Shown here: piece after piece, positions 22,031 to 31,029 of the stretch
Layout of the letters: each line of letters opens with the position of its first letter
Numbering within the stretch: position 1 is the first letter of the stretch
Assembly (NCBI GenBank): GCA_963753105.1
Contig: CAVWBD010000009.1
Coordinates: 186,001 to 250,000 of the forward strand
Direction: 5' to 3'
Source: SZUA-36 sp963753105
Lineage (GTDB): Bacteria > Pseudomonadota > Gammaproteobacteria > Xanthomonadales > SZUA-36
Length of the DNA: 64,000 nucleotides
Notes under the pieces: model-generated
Seen by the model: only the letters and a program-made list of their open reading frames with translations
The model's database searches: none
What the model was told of the DNA's origin: nothing
Program-made: the position numbers and the translations under genes

Positions 22031-23584
22031 TCATGCTACATAAATCGTGCCACCGGTGGCAAACGGAAATGAGGAACCCTTGTGTCTCGACAGAGTCGAG
22101 GACGCCCAAGCCTCGGAATGTTTGCAGTGGTGGGCGTCTGGGCATTTATACAGACGGCACTTGAAGATAGGGATAAGTCTATCCGTCGGGAAAACCCAGA
22201 TCTGCACCACCGGATCTCGCCACGGTACGCGGCCGCTGGCGATGATATGGGCCTGTAACAGGTCTTCCAGTTGCCTGGCGATTGAATTCCCCTTCATCTC
22301 TATTGGGCTTTGTTCAAACGGGTCATCTGCCAGATAAAACAGCAACGGAGGTTCAAATGGGTGGTTTACCACCAGTTTGTAATCACCATGCCGCACGGCA
22401 TAGTGCGGGATGCCCATCATGTCCCGTCCTTCCCTTCTAACCCAGAACAGCGTGCGCTCATCGACGGGCGCTTGGCCTCCAAGCAACACCGCTGACATAT
22501 TTCGCCCGTCCATTTCATGGGTCACCTCCATGCCAAACAGTGCGGCGAATGTAGGCAACCAATCCATGCTCAGCATGACTTCGTCACGAGTAGTTCCGGG
22601 CTCGATTTTTCCCGGCCACATGGCCATGCCAGGCACCTTGATACCGCCCTCGAACAGATCCTGCTTGCCACCACGCAAAGGGCCATTGTCCGCGCCCAAC
22701 CACTCGGCCCCACCGTTGTCAGAAACGAATATCACAAGGGTGTTTTGCAACTTTCCGGTTTCCTCAAGCGCGGTCAGCACCCGTCCCACTCCGTCATCCA
22801 TGTGCTCGACCAGGGCCACGAATTTCGCCCGCTTCTCACCAAGATCAGGGTTACCTTCCATCACCCGCATGACATTTTCTTCGGGTGGCTGGATGGGCGA
22901 ATGCGGAGCGGTGTAGGCCAGGTACAGGAAAAATGGCCTGTCCGAGCCTTGTTGTTCCCGAAGGTACTCGACAGCCCAGTCCGAAAACAGGTCCGTCGCA
23001 TGACCTTCCGCTCTAATGACCGTCTCGTTATAGCGCAGTGTGCTGAGGCCATGGTGTTCGTGGGTGTAATAATCCATCATGCCACTCAGGTGGCCACGGT
23101 ACAGGTCAAAGCCACGTTCGTTGGGCAAGTTCGGGGACGAAAGACCCAGGTGCCACTTGCCGATCAATGCGGTCTTATAGCCTTTCTTTTTCAGGTGTAA
23201 AGGCATCAACTCAAGCGCAGGATCGAGATAGCCATAAGAGTCGTTTGTGTCGGGCCGGATCACACCCGGCACACCCGCCAGGTCGGAGAATTTTCCCGTC
23301 ATCAGTGCCGCCCGCGTCGGCGAGCAGACGGTCGAGTTGGCATAGTAATTCGTCAGACGTACACCTTGCTCAGCAATACTGTCGATGTGGGGCGTGCGCG
23401 TGTCCTCAGCGCCATAGCTCGACAGGTCGCCGTAGCCAAGATCGTCAGCCATGATCAGCACGATGTTAGGCAACGATGTAGCTTGCGAAGCGGCCGTGAA
23501 TAACAAAAGAAATGTCGCGATCAATTTAATAGGCGGGCCAATGCTTTTTGCAGCTGAATCCTCTTTTGGACAAGCAATCCTCAT
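22031..23584 (-). CDS. Sulfatase (arylsulfatase A-like), exported
   Basis: Open frame of 517 residues. After a charged N-terminus comes a hydrophobic signal segment (PIKLIATFLLLFTAASQATS), then LPNIVLIMADDLGYGDLSSY, the formylglycine motif CSPTR in NSTVCSPTRAALMTGKFSDL, ALIGKWHLGLSSPN, FFLYLAYTAPHSPIQPP and IFVSDNGGAEWLGADNG, all family S1 hallmarks. Conserved sequence stops around HIIASGRVPWRDP. The remaining 60 residues are cysteine- and basic-rich, unlike any sulfatase, and contain the operator of the next operon; a one-base shift would end the protein at a TAG near 22179. I therefore think the true end is close to 22180. Likely role: desulfation of glycan oligosaccharides in the periplasm. 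Confidence 0.86.
   Translation of the reverse strand: MRIACPKEDSAAKSIGPPIKLIATFLLLFTAASQATSLPNIVLIMADDLGYGDLSSYGAEDTRTPHIDSIAEQGVRLTNYYANSTVCSPTRAALMTGKFSDLAGVPGVIRPDTNDSYGYLDPALELMPLHLKKKGYKTALIGKWHLGLSSPNLPNERGFDLYRGHLSGMMDYYTHEHHGLSTLRYNETVIRAEGHATDLFSDWAVEYLREQQGSDRPFFLYLAYTAPHSPIQPPEENVMRVMEGNPDLGEKRAKFVALVEHMDDGVGRVLTALEETGKLQNTLVIFVSDNGGAEWLGADNGPLRGGKQDLFEGGIKVPGMAMWPGKIEPGTTRDEVMLSMDWLPTFAALFGMEVTHEMDGRNMSAVLLGGQAPVDERTLFWVRREGRDMMGIPHYAVRHGDYKLVVNHPFEPPLLFYLADDPFEQSPIEMKGNSIARQLEDLLQAHIIASGRVPWRDPVVQIWVFPTDRLIPIFKCRLYKCPDAHHCKHSEAWASSTLSRHKGSSFPFATGGTIYVA
22048..22061. promoter_or_regulatory. Putative LacI-family operator 1, TGCCACCGGTGGCA
   Basis: Perfect 14-bp palindrome upstream of the GH92 - MFS - ROK operon. 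One of six copies of TGCYACCGGTRGCA in the window. The even length, dyad symmetry and central CG step are typical of LacI-family operators. It lies inside the nominal 3' tail of the upstream sulfatase frame, which argues that this tail is not real coding sequence. Confidence 0.7.
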
Positions 23585-23693
23585 GCGCGCACCGTTCCGG
23601 GAATTGGGGCCAGAGTTAAGCGCCAGAGTAATCTGAAGCGTGCTGGCTTCACCCTTGTATCAGGCTCCGGCACTTAACTTTGATCCCATTCAT

Positions 23694-24467
23694 CTACTCT
23701 GACTCCAAATTACTGGTCGCAAGATTCAGAGCTTGCTCGATTGCCCCAGCAACCTGTTCTGCCAGGAACTGTGATCCCAGGTCTGTGAAGTGGACGTTCC
23801 GTGGTTTCTGAAGATCTGACAACTCTGGCAGACTGGCAGCATTCAGATCATCGATGGCGATGTCATGTTCATGCATGATTGAAAGTGCTGCAGTGTTGTA
23901 GCGCGCAGGATCCTCGGGGTCACGATAGGGACCAGCGCTGTTCGGAACAACGGGTGTAGTGGTCGCAAAGATCAGCCGTGCCCCGGTCGCTTTCAATTTC
24001 GCCACGATCGCCTGCAAATTCTCCTGGTATTGTTCCACTGTCGCCTGGTAGGGATCATCAGGATTCTTAGAGGTCTCATTACCGCCTGATTCCGTGACTC
24101 GCTTCAGATCATGCAGGCCCCAGTTGAAATGGATCACGTCCCATTCCTGACCGCCCAGCCAATGATCGATTTCTTCCACGCCGCGAGTTGTTCCGCCACA
24201 ATTCAATGCTCGATTTGTGTCAGGATTATGCGGACGAAAGACGTTCGCCTTCCCCTCCAGCAAGTGTCGAACCTGCTTGAAGTAATCGATGGAAATAGAG
24301 TCTCCCAGGATCAAAACATTCGGGAGACCCGGATCAGGGGTGGTTGCCCAGGATTCTGTTGCCAGTTCTTTTTTCGTTGGTGCGGGATGCTCCGTCAACT
24401 GTGCATTTGAATTCACCTGGTACAAAGTCAGAGCAAGCAGTGTCATGAGAAGTATTATGTTGCGCAT
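23694..24467 (-). CDS. SGNH/GDSL hydrolase, probable carbohydrate esterase
   Basis: About 258 residues, intact. Start at 24467 opens a signal peptide (MRNIILLMTLLALTLYQVNS) with a CAGGG-type site upstream; the open frame extends further but that part has no signal-peptide character. SGNH blocks: VLILGDSISIDYFKQV with the nucleophile Ser, NCGGTTRGVEEID, HFNWGLHDLK and NVHFTDLGSQF carrying the catalytic His. Such enzymes remove acetyl or other acyl groups from polysaccharides. It is divergent from the beta-helix gene at 24754, and the operator at 24585-24598 lies between them, so both are probably coregulated. Confidence 0.82.
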   Translation of the reverse strand: MRNIILLMTLLALTLYQVNSNAQLTEHPAPTKKELATESWATTPDPGLPNVLILGDSISIDYFKQVRHLLEGKANVFRPHNPDTNRALNCGGTTRGVEEIDHWLGGQEWDVIHFNWGLHDLKRVTESGGNETSKNPDDPYQATVEQYQENLQAIVAKLKATGARLIFATTTPVVPNSAGPYRDPEDPARYNTAALSIMHEHDIAIDDLNAASLPELSDLQKPRNVHFTDLGSQFLAEQVAGAIEQALNLATSNLESE

Positions 24468-24584
24468 ATGAGTACCCTGTTTTTGTTGCTGACTTGCTTT
24501 ATGCCCTGTTTCGGATGCAATGTGATCCACACCGGTTGACGTGGTATCAATCTTGCGATCATGGTAATACAGTATCAATCATCC

Positions 24585-24598
24585 TGCTACCGGTAGCA
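24585..24598. promoter_or_regulatory. Putative LacI-family operator 2, TGCTACCGGTAGCA
   Basis: Perfect palindrome in the divergent promoter region between the SGNH esterase (start 117 bp away on the minus strand) and the beta-helix protein (start 155 bp away on the plus strand). Same consensus as the five other sites. Confidence 0.72.
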
Positions 24599-24753
24599 TC
24601 GTTGTTCGACTGAATAACATTCGAGGGATTTGATAGCATGTAATTGCGAATACCGGGATAGAATGATTGCGCCTTTGAGGGTCGCGTTTTTATCACTCTC
24701 ACCACACTCATGGCATCCGAACGCCTGACTAACCAGATCAATTTGGCACTAGC

Positions 24754-25992
24754 ATGAACCGAACCACCAGACTAAAGACAGGCCTCGCATTGTTCGTCCT
24801 GAGTGGAGCCGTAAATGCTGCACAAACAATCCAGGTCGAAGATCGGGATTTGCAGAGTGCCCTGGATAATGCGGCACCCTACTCCACCATCTTCGCCGAC
24901 CGTAATCGGACGCTGGAAATTTCAAAGACGATCGTGATTGGCAAGCCAGTCACACTGGTCGGCTTGAACGCCCGGCTGAAAAGCGGGCTGGAAAAAACAC
25001 CGATTCTGCGTGTGCTGGCCGAAGACGTGCGGATCAGGGACTTTCACCTGGTCGGTAATGCCGACTCGGTGCCACAGGAAGGCCGCGCGCCGCTGATCGA
25101 GGTACGCCGTGGCCGGTTCGTGATCGAAAATGGCCGGACCGACAACAGTTCCAAGGACGGTGTCATGGTTACACCGATCGCTGAATACGGCGATATCGAA
25201 CACGGGGTGGTGAGGAACATCACCTCGAATGGCACGGTCCGCGATACGGTCTCGATTGGCGGCGCCGGCGACCAGGGCCTGTTCGTGCGCCATGTGTTGG
25301 TTGAAAATATCCGGGCTTACAATTCCAGCCTGCGTGGCCCGGCCGAGGTCTCCGACGGTTCCGAGTACATCACCGTGCGCGATATTTACGCCGAGGGATG
25401 CCGCTATGGCGTGGATATCCAGGATCACAACCGCAAGGGACAGATCAACCGAAATGTCATTATCGAAAACCTTCATGTCAGGAACTCGAAAATGGCCATA
25501 CGCACTGGCAACCACGATTTTGGGCACGATGGCCTGACAATCCGCAATGTGACCGGGTCCGATTGGGCCGCCGGCAAGGAGCCGCCGTTCAGGCTGGACA
25601 ACACCTCCAATGTCCACATCGAGAACGTGCGCATGCATGGCTGCCCGGCAGGACCCTGCATGCGGATACGCAACAGTGACAACGTCACGCTGCGCGACAT
25701 TACTTTTACCGATAGCAAGCATGACGGGCCTGCACTGCTCATCGAGGATGCAGACAATGTGCTGGTCGATGACGTAACTGTATCGGGTGACCGGCAGCCA
25801 GAATTTGGCGTGGTCTATCGCATCAAATCGGACGAAAAATTCGGCGGCCTGCGCATCCGTAACGTACTGGCACCAGATGTCCGGGAAACCGGCATCGTGC
25901 TCGAAAATACCAGCAAATCGGGCGGGCTCGGGACTTACGAGCTCTCCGGTAATATGACAACTTTGCGCTCTGCATTTCCAATGCCAGAGTGA
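24754..25992 (+). CDS. Right-handed beta-helix protein, pectate-lyase superfamily-like
   Basis: Intact, 412 residues, with signal peptide (RLKTGLALFVLSGAVNAAQ). The body is made of repeating short strands of the parallel beta-helix type: LVENIRAYNSS, ITVRDIYAEGC, VIIENLHVRNS, LTIRNVTGSD, VHIENVRMHGC, VTLRDITFTDS, VLVDDVTVSG. This fold is shared by pectate lyases, alginate lyases of PL6/PL31 type and GH28. No family-specific catalytic motif could be identified, so lyase or hydrolase activity is inferred from fold and context only. It is divergently paired with an SGNH esterase across an operator palindrome. Several Asp/Asn-rich turns may bind calcium. Confidence 0.72.
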   Translation: MNRTTRLKTGLALFVLSGAVNAAQTIQVEDRDLQSALDNAAPYSTIFADRNRTLEISKTIVIGKPVTLVGLNARLKSGLEKTPILRVLAEDVRIRDFHLVGNADSVPQEGRAPLIEVRRGRFVIENGRTDNSSKDGVMVTPIAEYGDIEHGVVRNITSNGTVRDTVSIGGAGDQGLFVRHVLVENIRAYNSSLRGPAEVSDGSEYITVRDIYAEGCRYGVDIQDHNRKGQINRNVIIENLHVRNSKMAIRTGNHDFGHDGLTIRNVTGSDWAAGKEPPFRLDNTSNVHIENVRMHGCPAGPCMRIRNSDNVTLRDITFTDSKHDGPALLIEDADNVLVDDVTVSGDRQPEFGVVYRIKSDEKFGGLRIRNVLAPDVRETGIVLENTSKSGGLGTYELSGNMTTLRSAFPMPE

Positions 25993-26082
25993 AGCAGGCG
26001 AACAAACCCTCCATTCAGATGGGGTATATGGCCTTTTCAGTTGGCTATCGCGATGGTGTGGATATACAATCAGGCTTAGTCC

Positions 26083-26096
26083 TGCCATCGGTGGCA
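26083..26096. promoter_or_regulatory. Putative LacI-family operator 3, TGCCATCGGTGGCA
   Basis: Palindrome with one mismatch pair (T for C at position 6), 31 bp before the DoxX start. The position so close to the start suggests overlap with the promoter or early transcript, consistent with repression of the DoxX - Gfo/Idh - TIM-barrel operon. Confidence 0.62.
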
Positions 26097-26127
26097 ATCA
26101 AAGCGCCCAATACAAAAAACTGACATC

Positions 26128-26613
26128 ATGAACAAACAAATGGAAACCTCAAAATGGCAATGCGGCCTGCTGGTCACACTGCGCTTCCTGATCGGTTGGC
26201 ACCTGCTCTACGAGGGCCTCTTCAAATTTTTGAAACCCGAATGGACCTCTTACTGGTTCCTGGAAGAATCGCAATGGATTCTTTCCGGGGTGGCTCATTG
26301 GATCACGTCCAACCAGGGGGTCTTGGACAGCGTGGATTTTCTGAATACCTGGGGGCTGATCCTGATCGGGCTGGGCTTGATCCTGGGCCTGTTCACCCGG
26401 GCAGCCGCGTTTGCCGGGGCAATATTGATCGGATTGTATTACCTGTTTAACCCGCCGCTGGTCGGGATTACCACCATGGCGCCGATGGAGGGTAACTACC
26501 TGATCGTCAACAAGAACCTGATCGAGGCGGTGATGCTGTTACTGCTCGCTGTTTCGCCCGCGGCACGCATGTATGGACTGGATAGCCTGTTTGCAAACAG
26601 GAAAGGACAATAG
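26128..26613 (+). CDS. DoxX family membrane protein
   Basis: 161 residues, intact, four predicted membrane segments. Family features: LVTLRFLIGWHLLYEGLFKF in the first segment, FLNTWGLILIGLGLILGLFT, AAAFAGAILIGLYYLFNPPL and LIEAVMLLLLAVSPAARMYG in the last. DoxX proteins are linked to quinone-dependent oxidation in several systems, for example the DoxD/DoxA thiosulfate:quinone oxidoreductase, but most have no assigned partner. It is 8 bp upstream of a Tat-exported Gfo/Idh oxidoreductase, so a membrane partner that passes electrons from an exported dehydrogenase to the respiratory chain is an attractive but unproven role. Confidence 0.82.
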   Translation: MNKQMETSKWQCGLLVTLRFLIGWHLLYEGLFKFLKPEWTSYWFLEESQWILSGVAHWITSNQGVLDSVDFLNTWGLILIGLGLILGLFTRAAAFAGAILIGLYYLFNPPLVGITTMAPMEGNYLIVNKNLIEAVMLLLLAVSPAARMYGLDSLFANRKGQ

Positions 26614-26621
26614 GTAGACCG

Positions 26622-28226
26622 ATGCCGAAAAAAAATGACGTAGACAACAACGACAAACTCGGCAGGAGAAGCATGCTGAAAGCCCTGGCGGGCATCCCGG
26701 TACTGGGCGCGCTCGGTTTCGAGACTTTCAGGAAACTTGCCTATGATACGAAAAACGATTCACGCAGGCAGATCATTTCCGAACTGGGCCTGGATGACCT
26801 GCTGTCCAGCGTAAAACCAGTCACGGCGACAAGCGGTGACCTGGTCCGGGTCGGCATCATTGGCACCGGGACGCGCGGAAGACAGCTTTCAACCGCGCTT
26901 GGTTTCATGGAAAAAAAGGATTTCGAGGAGGATCTTGCCGAGCAGAAGGCCAGTGGTGACGACTCGCTCGCCTCGCAGGTCGAGCATGGCAATTTGAATA
27001 TTGCCATCACCGGCATCTGTGATGTTTTTGACCTGCATGCCGAGAGGGGCCTCGCAAGAGCACAGCACGATATTTTTACCGGTGGCGATATCGCCAAAAA
27101 GCACCCGGTCAAGCGCTTCAGAACTTACCAGGATATGCTGGCTGATCCGGACATCGACGCCGTCATCATCGCCACGCCTGACCATCACCATGCCCGGATG
27201 ACGATTGACGCCATCGAGGCAGGCAAACATGTTTACTGTGAAAAAGCCCCAATCCGCAGGGAAGCGGAAATCCAGCCCCTGTACGAGACGGTCAAGAACA
27301 GCGACCTCGTTTACCAAATGGGCCACCAGATTCCGCAAAACGCGGTATTTCAGCAGGCCAGGGAAATCCTCAACCGCGGACTGCTGGGGAAGATTTCCCA
27401 GGTCGAGACGACGACCAATCGAAATTCACCGTCACTCGCCTGGATAAGGCACCTCACCAGTTCCGGCAAGATCAAGCCGGGTGACGCGCAATCCATCGAC
27501 TGGAAGCAGTGGCTGGGCGATGCGCCCGAGGTGCCATTCAGTGTCAGGCGCTTTTACAGCTGGGCACGGTATTCTGAATATGACACGGGACTGTTCGGAC
27601 AATTATTTTCACACGAGTTCGATGCCATCAACCAACTGCTGCACCTGGGTATCCCCAGCATGGTGTCGGCCACCGGCGGTCAGTATTTTTACACCGACTT
27701 CGGTGATATCCCCGATGTACTGCACACCTCGTTCGAATACCCCGACCACGGCACAACCCTGACCTACAGCGCAAACCTGACGTCATCGAAGATCAGGCCG
27801 CGCACCATCTACGGCCGCGATGCATCGCTGACCGTCGGTGGCGACCTGACGATGACACCCGATATCAAGTCGGAACGGTATGCCGATCTTCTCGACAGAG
27901 GCCTGGTCGACCCATCCACACCCATGCTTGAAATCACTGCGGACACCGACCTCTCCAGCCCAATCGACGCTGTGACCAGTGCATCCATCCGCTATTACGC
28001 TTCCAGGGGCCTGACGACGACCAGCATATTTGGCAGGAATTATGATGTGACCCACCTGCATCTGAAAGAGTGGCTGGACTGTATCCGCAACGGCGGCACG
28101 CCATCGGGCAACATCGAGATGGCCATCCAGGAGGCCGTCGTCCTCGCCATGGCCGATATCTCGTACAGGGAGCAGCGCCGCACCAGTTGGGACCCGGAAC
28201 AAAAGAAGATCGTCAGGGTGGCTTGA
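26622..28226 (+). CDS. Tat-exported Gfo/Idh/MocA oxidoreductase, long form
   Basis: Intact, 534 residues, longer than the usual 350-450. The Tat signal LGRRSMLKALAGIPVLGAL starts around residue 12. The Rossmann domain has RVGIIGTGTRGRQLSTAL and DPDIDAVIIATPDHHHARM; the cofactor-domain motif in VYCEKAPIRREAE replaces the usual EKP by EKA. The insert after the first strand (MEKKDFEEDLAEQKASGDDS) accounts for part of the extra length. The second domain includes YSEYDTGLFGQLFSHEFDAI with the conserved His. It lies between DoxX (8 bp gap) and the TIM-barrel protein (82 bp gap). Likely a periplasmic sugar dehydrogenase or a glycosidase of the NAD-dependent type; substrate unknown. Confidence 0.86.
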   Translation: MPKKNDVDNNDKLGRRSMLKALAGIPVLGALGFETFRKLAYDTKNDSRRQIISELGLDDLLSSVKPVTATSGDLVRVGIIGTGTRGRQLSTALGFMEKKDFEEDLAEQKASGDDSLASQVEHGNLNIAITGICDVFDLHAERGLARAQHDIFTGGDIAKKHPVKRFRTYQDMLADPDIDAVIIATPDHHHARMTIDAIEAGKHVYCEKAPIRREAEIQPLYETVKNSDLVYQMGHQIPQNAVFQQAREILNRGLLGKISQVETTTNRNSPSLAWIRHLTSSGKIKPGDAQSIDWKQWLGDAPEVPFSVRRFYSWARYSEYDTGLFGQLFSHEFDAINQLLHLGIPSMVSATGGQYFYTDFGDIPDVLHTSFEYPDHGTTLTYSANLTSSKIRPRTIYGRDASLTVGGDLTMTPDIKSERYADLLDRGLVDPSTPMLEITADTDLSSPIDAVTSASIRYYASRGLTTTSIFGRNYDVTHLHLKEWLDCIRNGGTPSGNIEMAIQEAVVLAMADISYREQRRTSWDPEQKKIVRVA

Positions 28227-28308
28227 TCATGCGTGCCGGTCCTTAAAACCGCGCATTTGAGATGCCAGACCTGCACAAACGATTTGCTTCGCAGAGGGTT
28301 TCGAGCCA

Positions 28309-29814
28309 ATGAAGAGAATTTTCTTCGCGCTCACTGTGTTCATGCTCGGCGTGGGCGCACCGCTCGACTCTCCCCTCTACTCACAGGATTTCGAGTGGCC
28401 GGGTGCGGCGGCGCTTCCTGTCGAGGCGAAGTCGTTCAGCGATTTACAGGTCATCGACCACTGGAACCTTCGCTACCATGAGGCATACGAGGACTTCTCT
28501 CTTGACGAGCAAGTCGCGCAAACCAAGCGCAACATGGACGTGGCGTCCAGGCTGGGATTCACGAGTTACCTGCTGTTCCAGAAAGACGCGTTTCCCGAAC
28601 TTCTGACGTGGGGCGGCAAGCACGAGCCGGATGACGATCTGCGGCGTGCGGTGCGCGAGGTGCTCGACTACGCCGGGGAACGCGGGCTCAAACTCTTCCT
28701 TCACTGCAACCAGTTCATGTGGCCCGATAACATCGATGTCCCGTTCGGAGACACGCAGACCGCATGGGAAACCTATCGGCAGGCGCTCGAGGAACTCATC
28801 GCCCTCTATCCCGACCTTGCCGGTTTCGAAGTTACGGCCGACGAGACCTCCGGTGCACTCGATACCAGGGAGGGCGTGCTGAAGTTCCACAATGAGACCG
28901 CTCTTGCCCTGCGCGCAGACGGCCGGGAGAGGCTTGCCCTGATGCGCACCTGGCAGCGGGTCGGGTTCCTGGGAGCCCCGCAGACGCTCGGCAAGACGGA
29001 CGACCACCAAGTGCTCTTCTCGGTGAAGAACACGAGCGGGGATTTTGGGGTCGTCAAGGAGTTTGATGAAAGTTTTTTCAAAGCTGTCGATGACCCTGCG
29101 CGGCTCCTGGTCGAGTTCGATGCGTGGCGCGAATACGAGACTCACAACATCTTTCCGGTCTATTTGGGCGACTACTGGGCGCCACGGTTCAGGCGCCTGG
29201 CCGAGATCGGCGTGCAGCGCATTGGGCTTCGTTTTAACTGGAACTCGGGGCGTTTCCCAATCACCGAAAGACCGTGGGCCAACTGGGTCAACGTCTTCAC
29301 ATTCGTTCGCCTGGCGGAAAATCCGTACGCCGATCCGGACGCGATTCTGCGCGAATTCGTGCGCCTGTATTACCCTCACGACGCTCAGCAGGCGGCCTTC
29401 GAACTTTACAAACGCTCGTTTGGCTACGTTAAGGGCCTCTACTGGATTGACGGTAAGAATATTGCCGATCACGGGCATGTTAATCGTGAAATCAAGCTCG
29501 ATGGAAAGGAGGTCCCCGCCGACTGGCTGGACCAGGTCGACGCGTTGTTACAGCGCATGCTCGCCAGCATCGACGCGCTTTCGGACACCGGCAGTTACAA
29601 GCAGGACCTGCACCGCGGGGCGCTCGCTGTCGCCTATCTGTCCAAGGTCTCCGCCATGCAGATCGGAGCCGACGGCGACCCGGCGATCCTTGGTGAGTGG
29701 CAACGGACAGACCCCGAGAGCTTCAAGGAGCTTCGCGGCAGCCGGGCAGTCGAGACGCTCGCTGCGAAAGCGGCCCGGGAGTTAGCGCCCTCACCTAAAT
29801 CGACTGACCGGTAA
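28309..29814 (+). CDS. Exported TIM-barrel protein, GH67-like, probable glycosidase of unknown family
   Basis: Intact, about 501 residues. A signal peptide (MKRIFFALTVFMLGVGAPLD) is followed by a mixed alpha/beta protein: MDVASRLGFTSYLLFQKDAF, GERGLKLFLHCNQFMWPD, YPDLAGFEVTADETSG and IGVQRIGLRFNWNSGRFPIT. The stretch ANWVNVFTFVRLAENPYADP followed by ILREFVRLYYP is reminiscent of the barrel and C-terminal region of GH67 alpha-glucuronidases, where enzyme names and domain order fit a uronic-acid substrate. I cannot place it in a defined family. Candidate acidic residues are in FEVTADETSG. It is the third gene of the operon behind DoxX and Gfo/Idh, under operator 3. Confidence 0.6.
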   Translation: MKRIFFALTVFMLGVGAPLDSPLYSQDFEWPGAAALPVEAKSFSDLQVIDHWNLRYHEAYEDFSLDEQVAQTKRNMDVASRLGFTSYLLFQKDAFPELLTWGGKHEPDDDLRRAVREVLDYAGERGLKLFLHCNQFMWPDNIDVPFGDTQTAWETYRQALEELIALYPDLAGFEVTADETSGALDTREGVLKFHNETALALRADGRERLALMRTWQRVGFLGAPQTLGKTDDHQVLFSVKNTSGDFGVVKEFDESFFKAVDDPARLLVEFDAWREYETHNIFPVYLGDYWAPRFRRLAEIGVQRIGLRFNWNSGRFPITERPWANWVNVFTFVRLAENPYADPDAILREFVRLYYPHDAQQAAFELYKRSFGYVKGLYWIDGKNIADHGHVNREIKLDGKEVPADWLDQVDALLQRMLASIDALSDTGSYKQDLHRGALAVAYLSKVSAMQIGADGDPAILGEWQRTDPESFKELRGSRAVETLAAKAARELAPSPKSTDR

Positions 29815-29934
29815 TGGCCGATTTCTGCCACAAGCACCATTAAAATTTGCTGTCATTCAGTATCTGCTTTGCGGTTTCAAGCGGTCGATCAAATGGCACC
29901 TAATCTATGCGTTCTGACCAGCAGCAATCGGCCA
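29815..29934. repeat. Short dispersed palindrome-ended repeat (MITE-like), copy 1
   Basis: 120 bp bounded by the 9-bp inverted ends TGGCCGATT and AATCGGCCA. About 96% identical by eye to copy 2 at 32254-32372 (four substitutions and one single-base gap). It begins exactly after the stop of the preceding gene. No open frame of note. The remaining 29935-30144 is AT-rich and shows nothing else recognisable. Confidence 0.75.
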
Positions 29935-30144
29935 ATACCAGACGCTTAAATGGCGTTACACGCAATCGGGATAGAAATTGATCTTAATCATTTCTAATTG
30001 AACATAACGGATTAATAATAAGCTGTTATCTGATTGCCAGATTATTCATATAAGTCTGCAAATAAAAATCCAATAATCTCCCTATCCGATAGCCATTCTG
30101 GCATGTCGTCAGTATTTCTTGTGATTGTAAACTCGGAGATAATC

Positions 30145-30933
30145 ATGGAACTACACCTAAAGAAACAACCCTCAGCGATTGTAGGAATCCTGTTATTCAG
30201 TATTGGAATAATGTTGTCTTGTAATGTTTTTGCGGGCAAGCCGATCGATGCGAGGTATGCTACGCAAGAGGCCCTTGATACTGAAATCAGTGACCGTCTA
30301 GCAGCTGATGCAGCGTTACAGAGCCAAATTAATAATACTGTCTTGCCAGCTTTACCCACAGCCCCGCCTGATGGAGGCTTTGTATTAACGTATTGCGTAG
30401 ATACTGACAGCCTGGAATGGACGACAGGATCATTATATGGAATAGGTGATACGGGTCCCGCCGGGGGCATCATTTTTCATGTCAGCGACTGCGGCATGCA
30501 TGGCATGAAGAGGCACCTGAGGACCTGGGTATGCAGAGTGAGGAAATGACGAAATCGATGTACCAGGCACCGATGGAACCGATGTGGGCGCAGGCGCACA
30601 GAAACCGGCGATATTATCGAAACTGGCTGCATTGCTTACGATGTCAATCACTTTGTCGCGGCAGAACTTGCAGACGAATATGAGTTCAATGGCTACACGG
30701 ACTGGTTTTTGCCGTCAAACGATGAGTTAGTGTTAGTGAACAGCAACGTACACCAAGAAGGTTTAGGAGTATTCTTCGATCAAGCAGGATATTGGAGTTC
30801 GTCAGAGTATGATCCATCGCCCGACGACGTAGCTTGTTTTGTAGTACTTAGCCCAGGGAATGAAGGCTGTCGAAGCGGCGCCTTTACTTCAAAGAGCCTC
30901 AGACAAAGGGTGCTAGTGGTGCGGGCTTTTTAA
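30145..30933 (+). CDS. DUF1566/Lcl-domain exported protein, frameshifted
   Basis: About 263 residues. Start at 30145 (CGGAG at 30134-30138) gives a signal peptide (AIVGILLFSIGIMLSCNVFA), perhaps a lipoprotein. The family pattern is YGIGDTGPAGGIIFHVSDCG, then in other frames NGYTDWFLPSNDELVLVNSN, GYWSSSEYD and SLRQRVLVVRAF at the end; this is the typical DUF1566 arrangement. Function unknown; such domains are common in cell-surface proteins of marine Proteobacteria. Frames change near 30500 and again before 30690. The gene lies in the repeat-rich island and is followed by an intrinsic terminator at 31030-31050. Confidence 0.72.
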
Positions 30934-31029
30934 CTATTTAGCCATATAAACTTTACCGCCAAGCGGTCGAAAGTTCTAAGGTCACGACGTTTGGTTAACC
31001 CAACAGGTGTTAACCGGGCTGCAATATGA

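Noticed and set aside
24922..26097. Long minus-strand open frame (about 390 codons) opposite the beta-helix gene
   Set aside because: The plus strand encodes a clear signal peptide and repeating beta-helix strands; the antisense frame has no recognisable domain and no ribosome site, so it is a shadow of GC-rich coding sequence.
28444..29478. Minus-strand open frame opposite the TIM-barrel protein
   Set aside because: The plus-strand protein has a signal peptide and an ordered alpha/beta pattern; the antisense translation has none.
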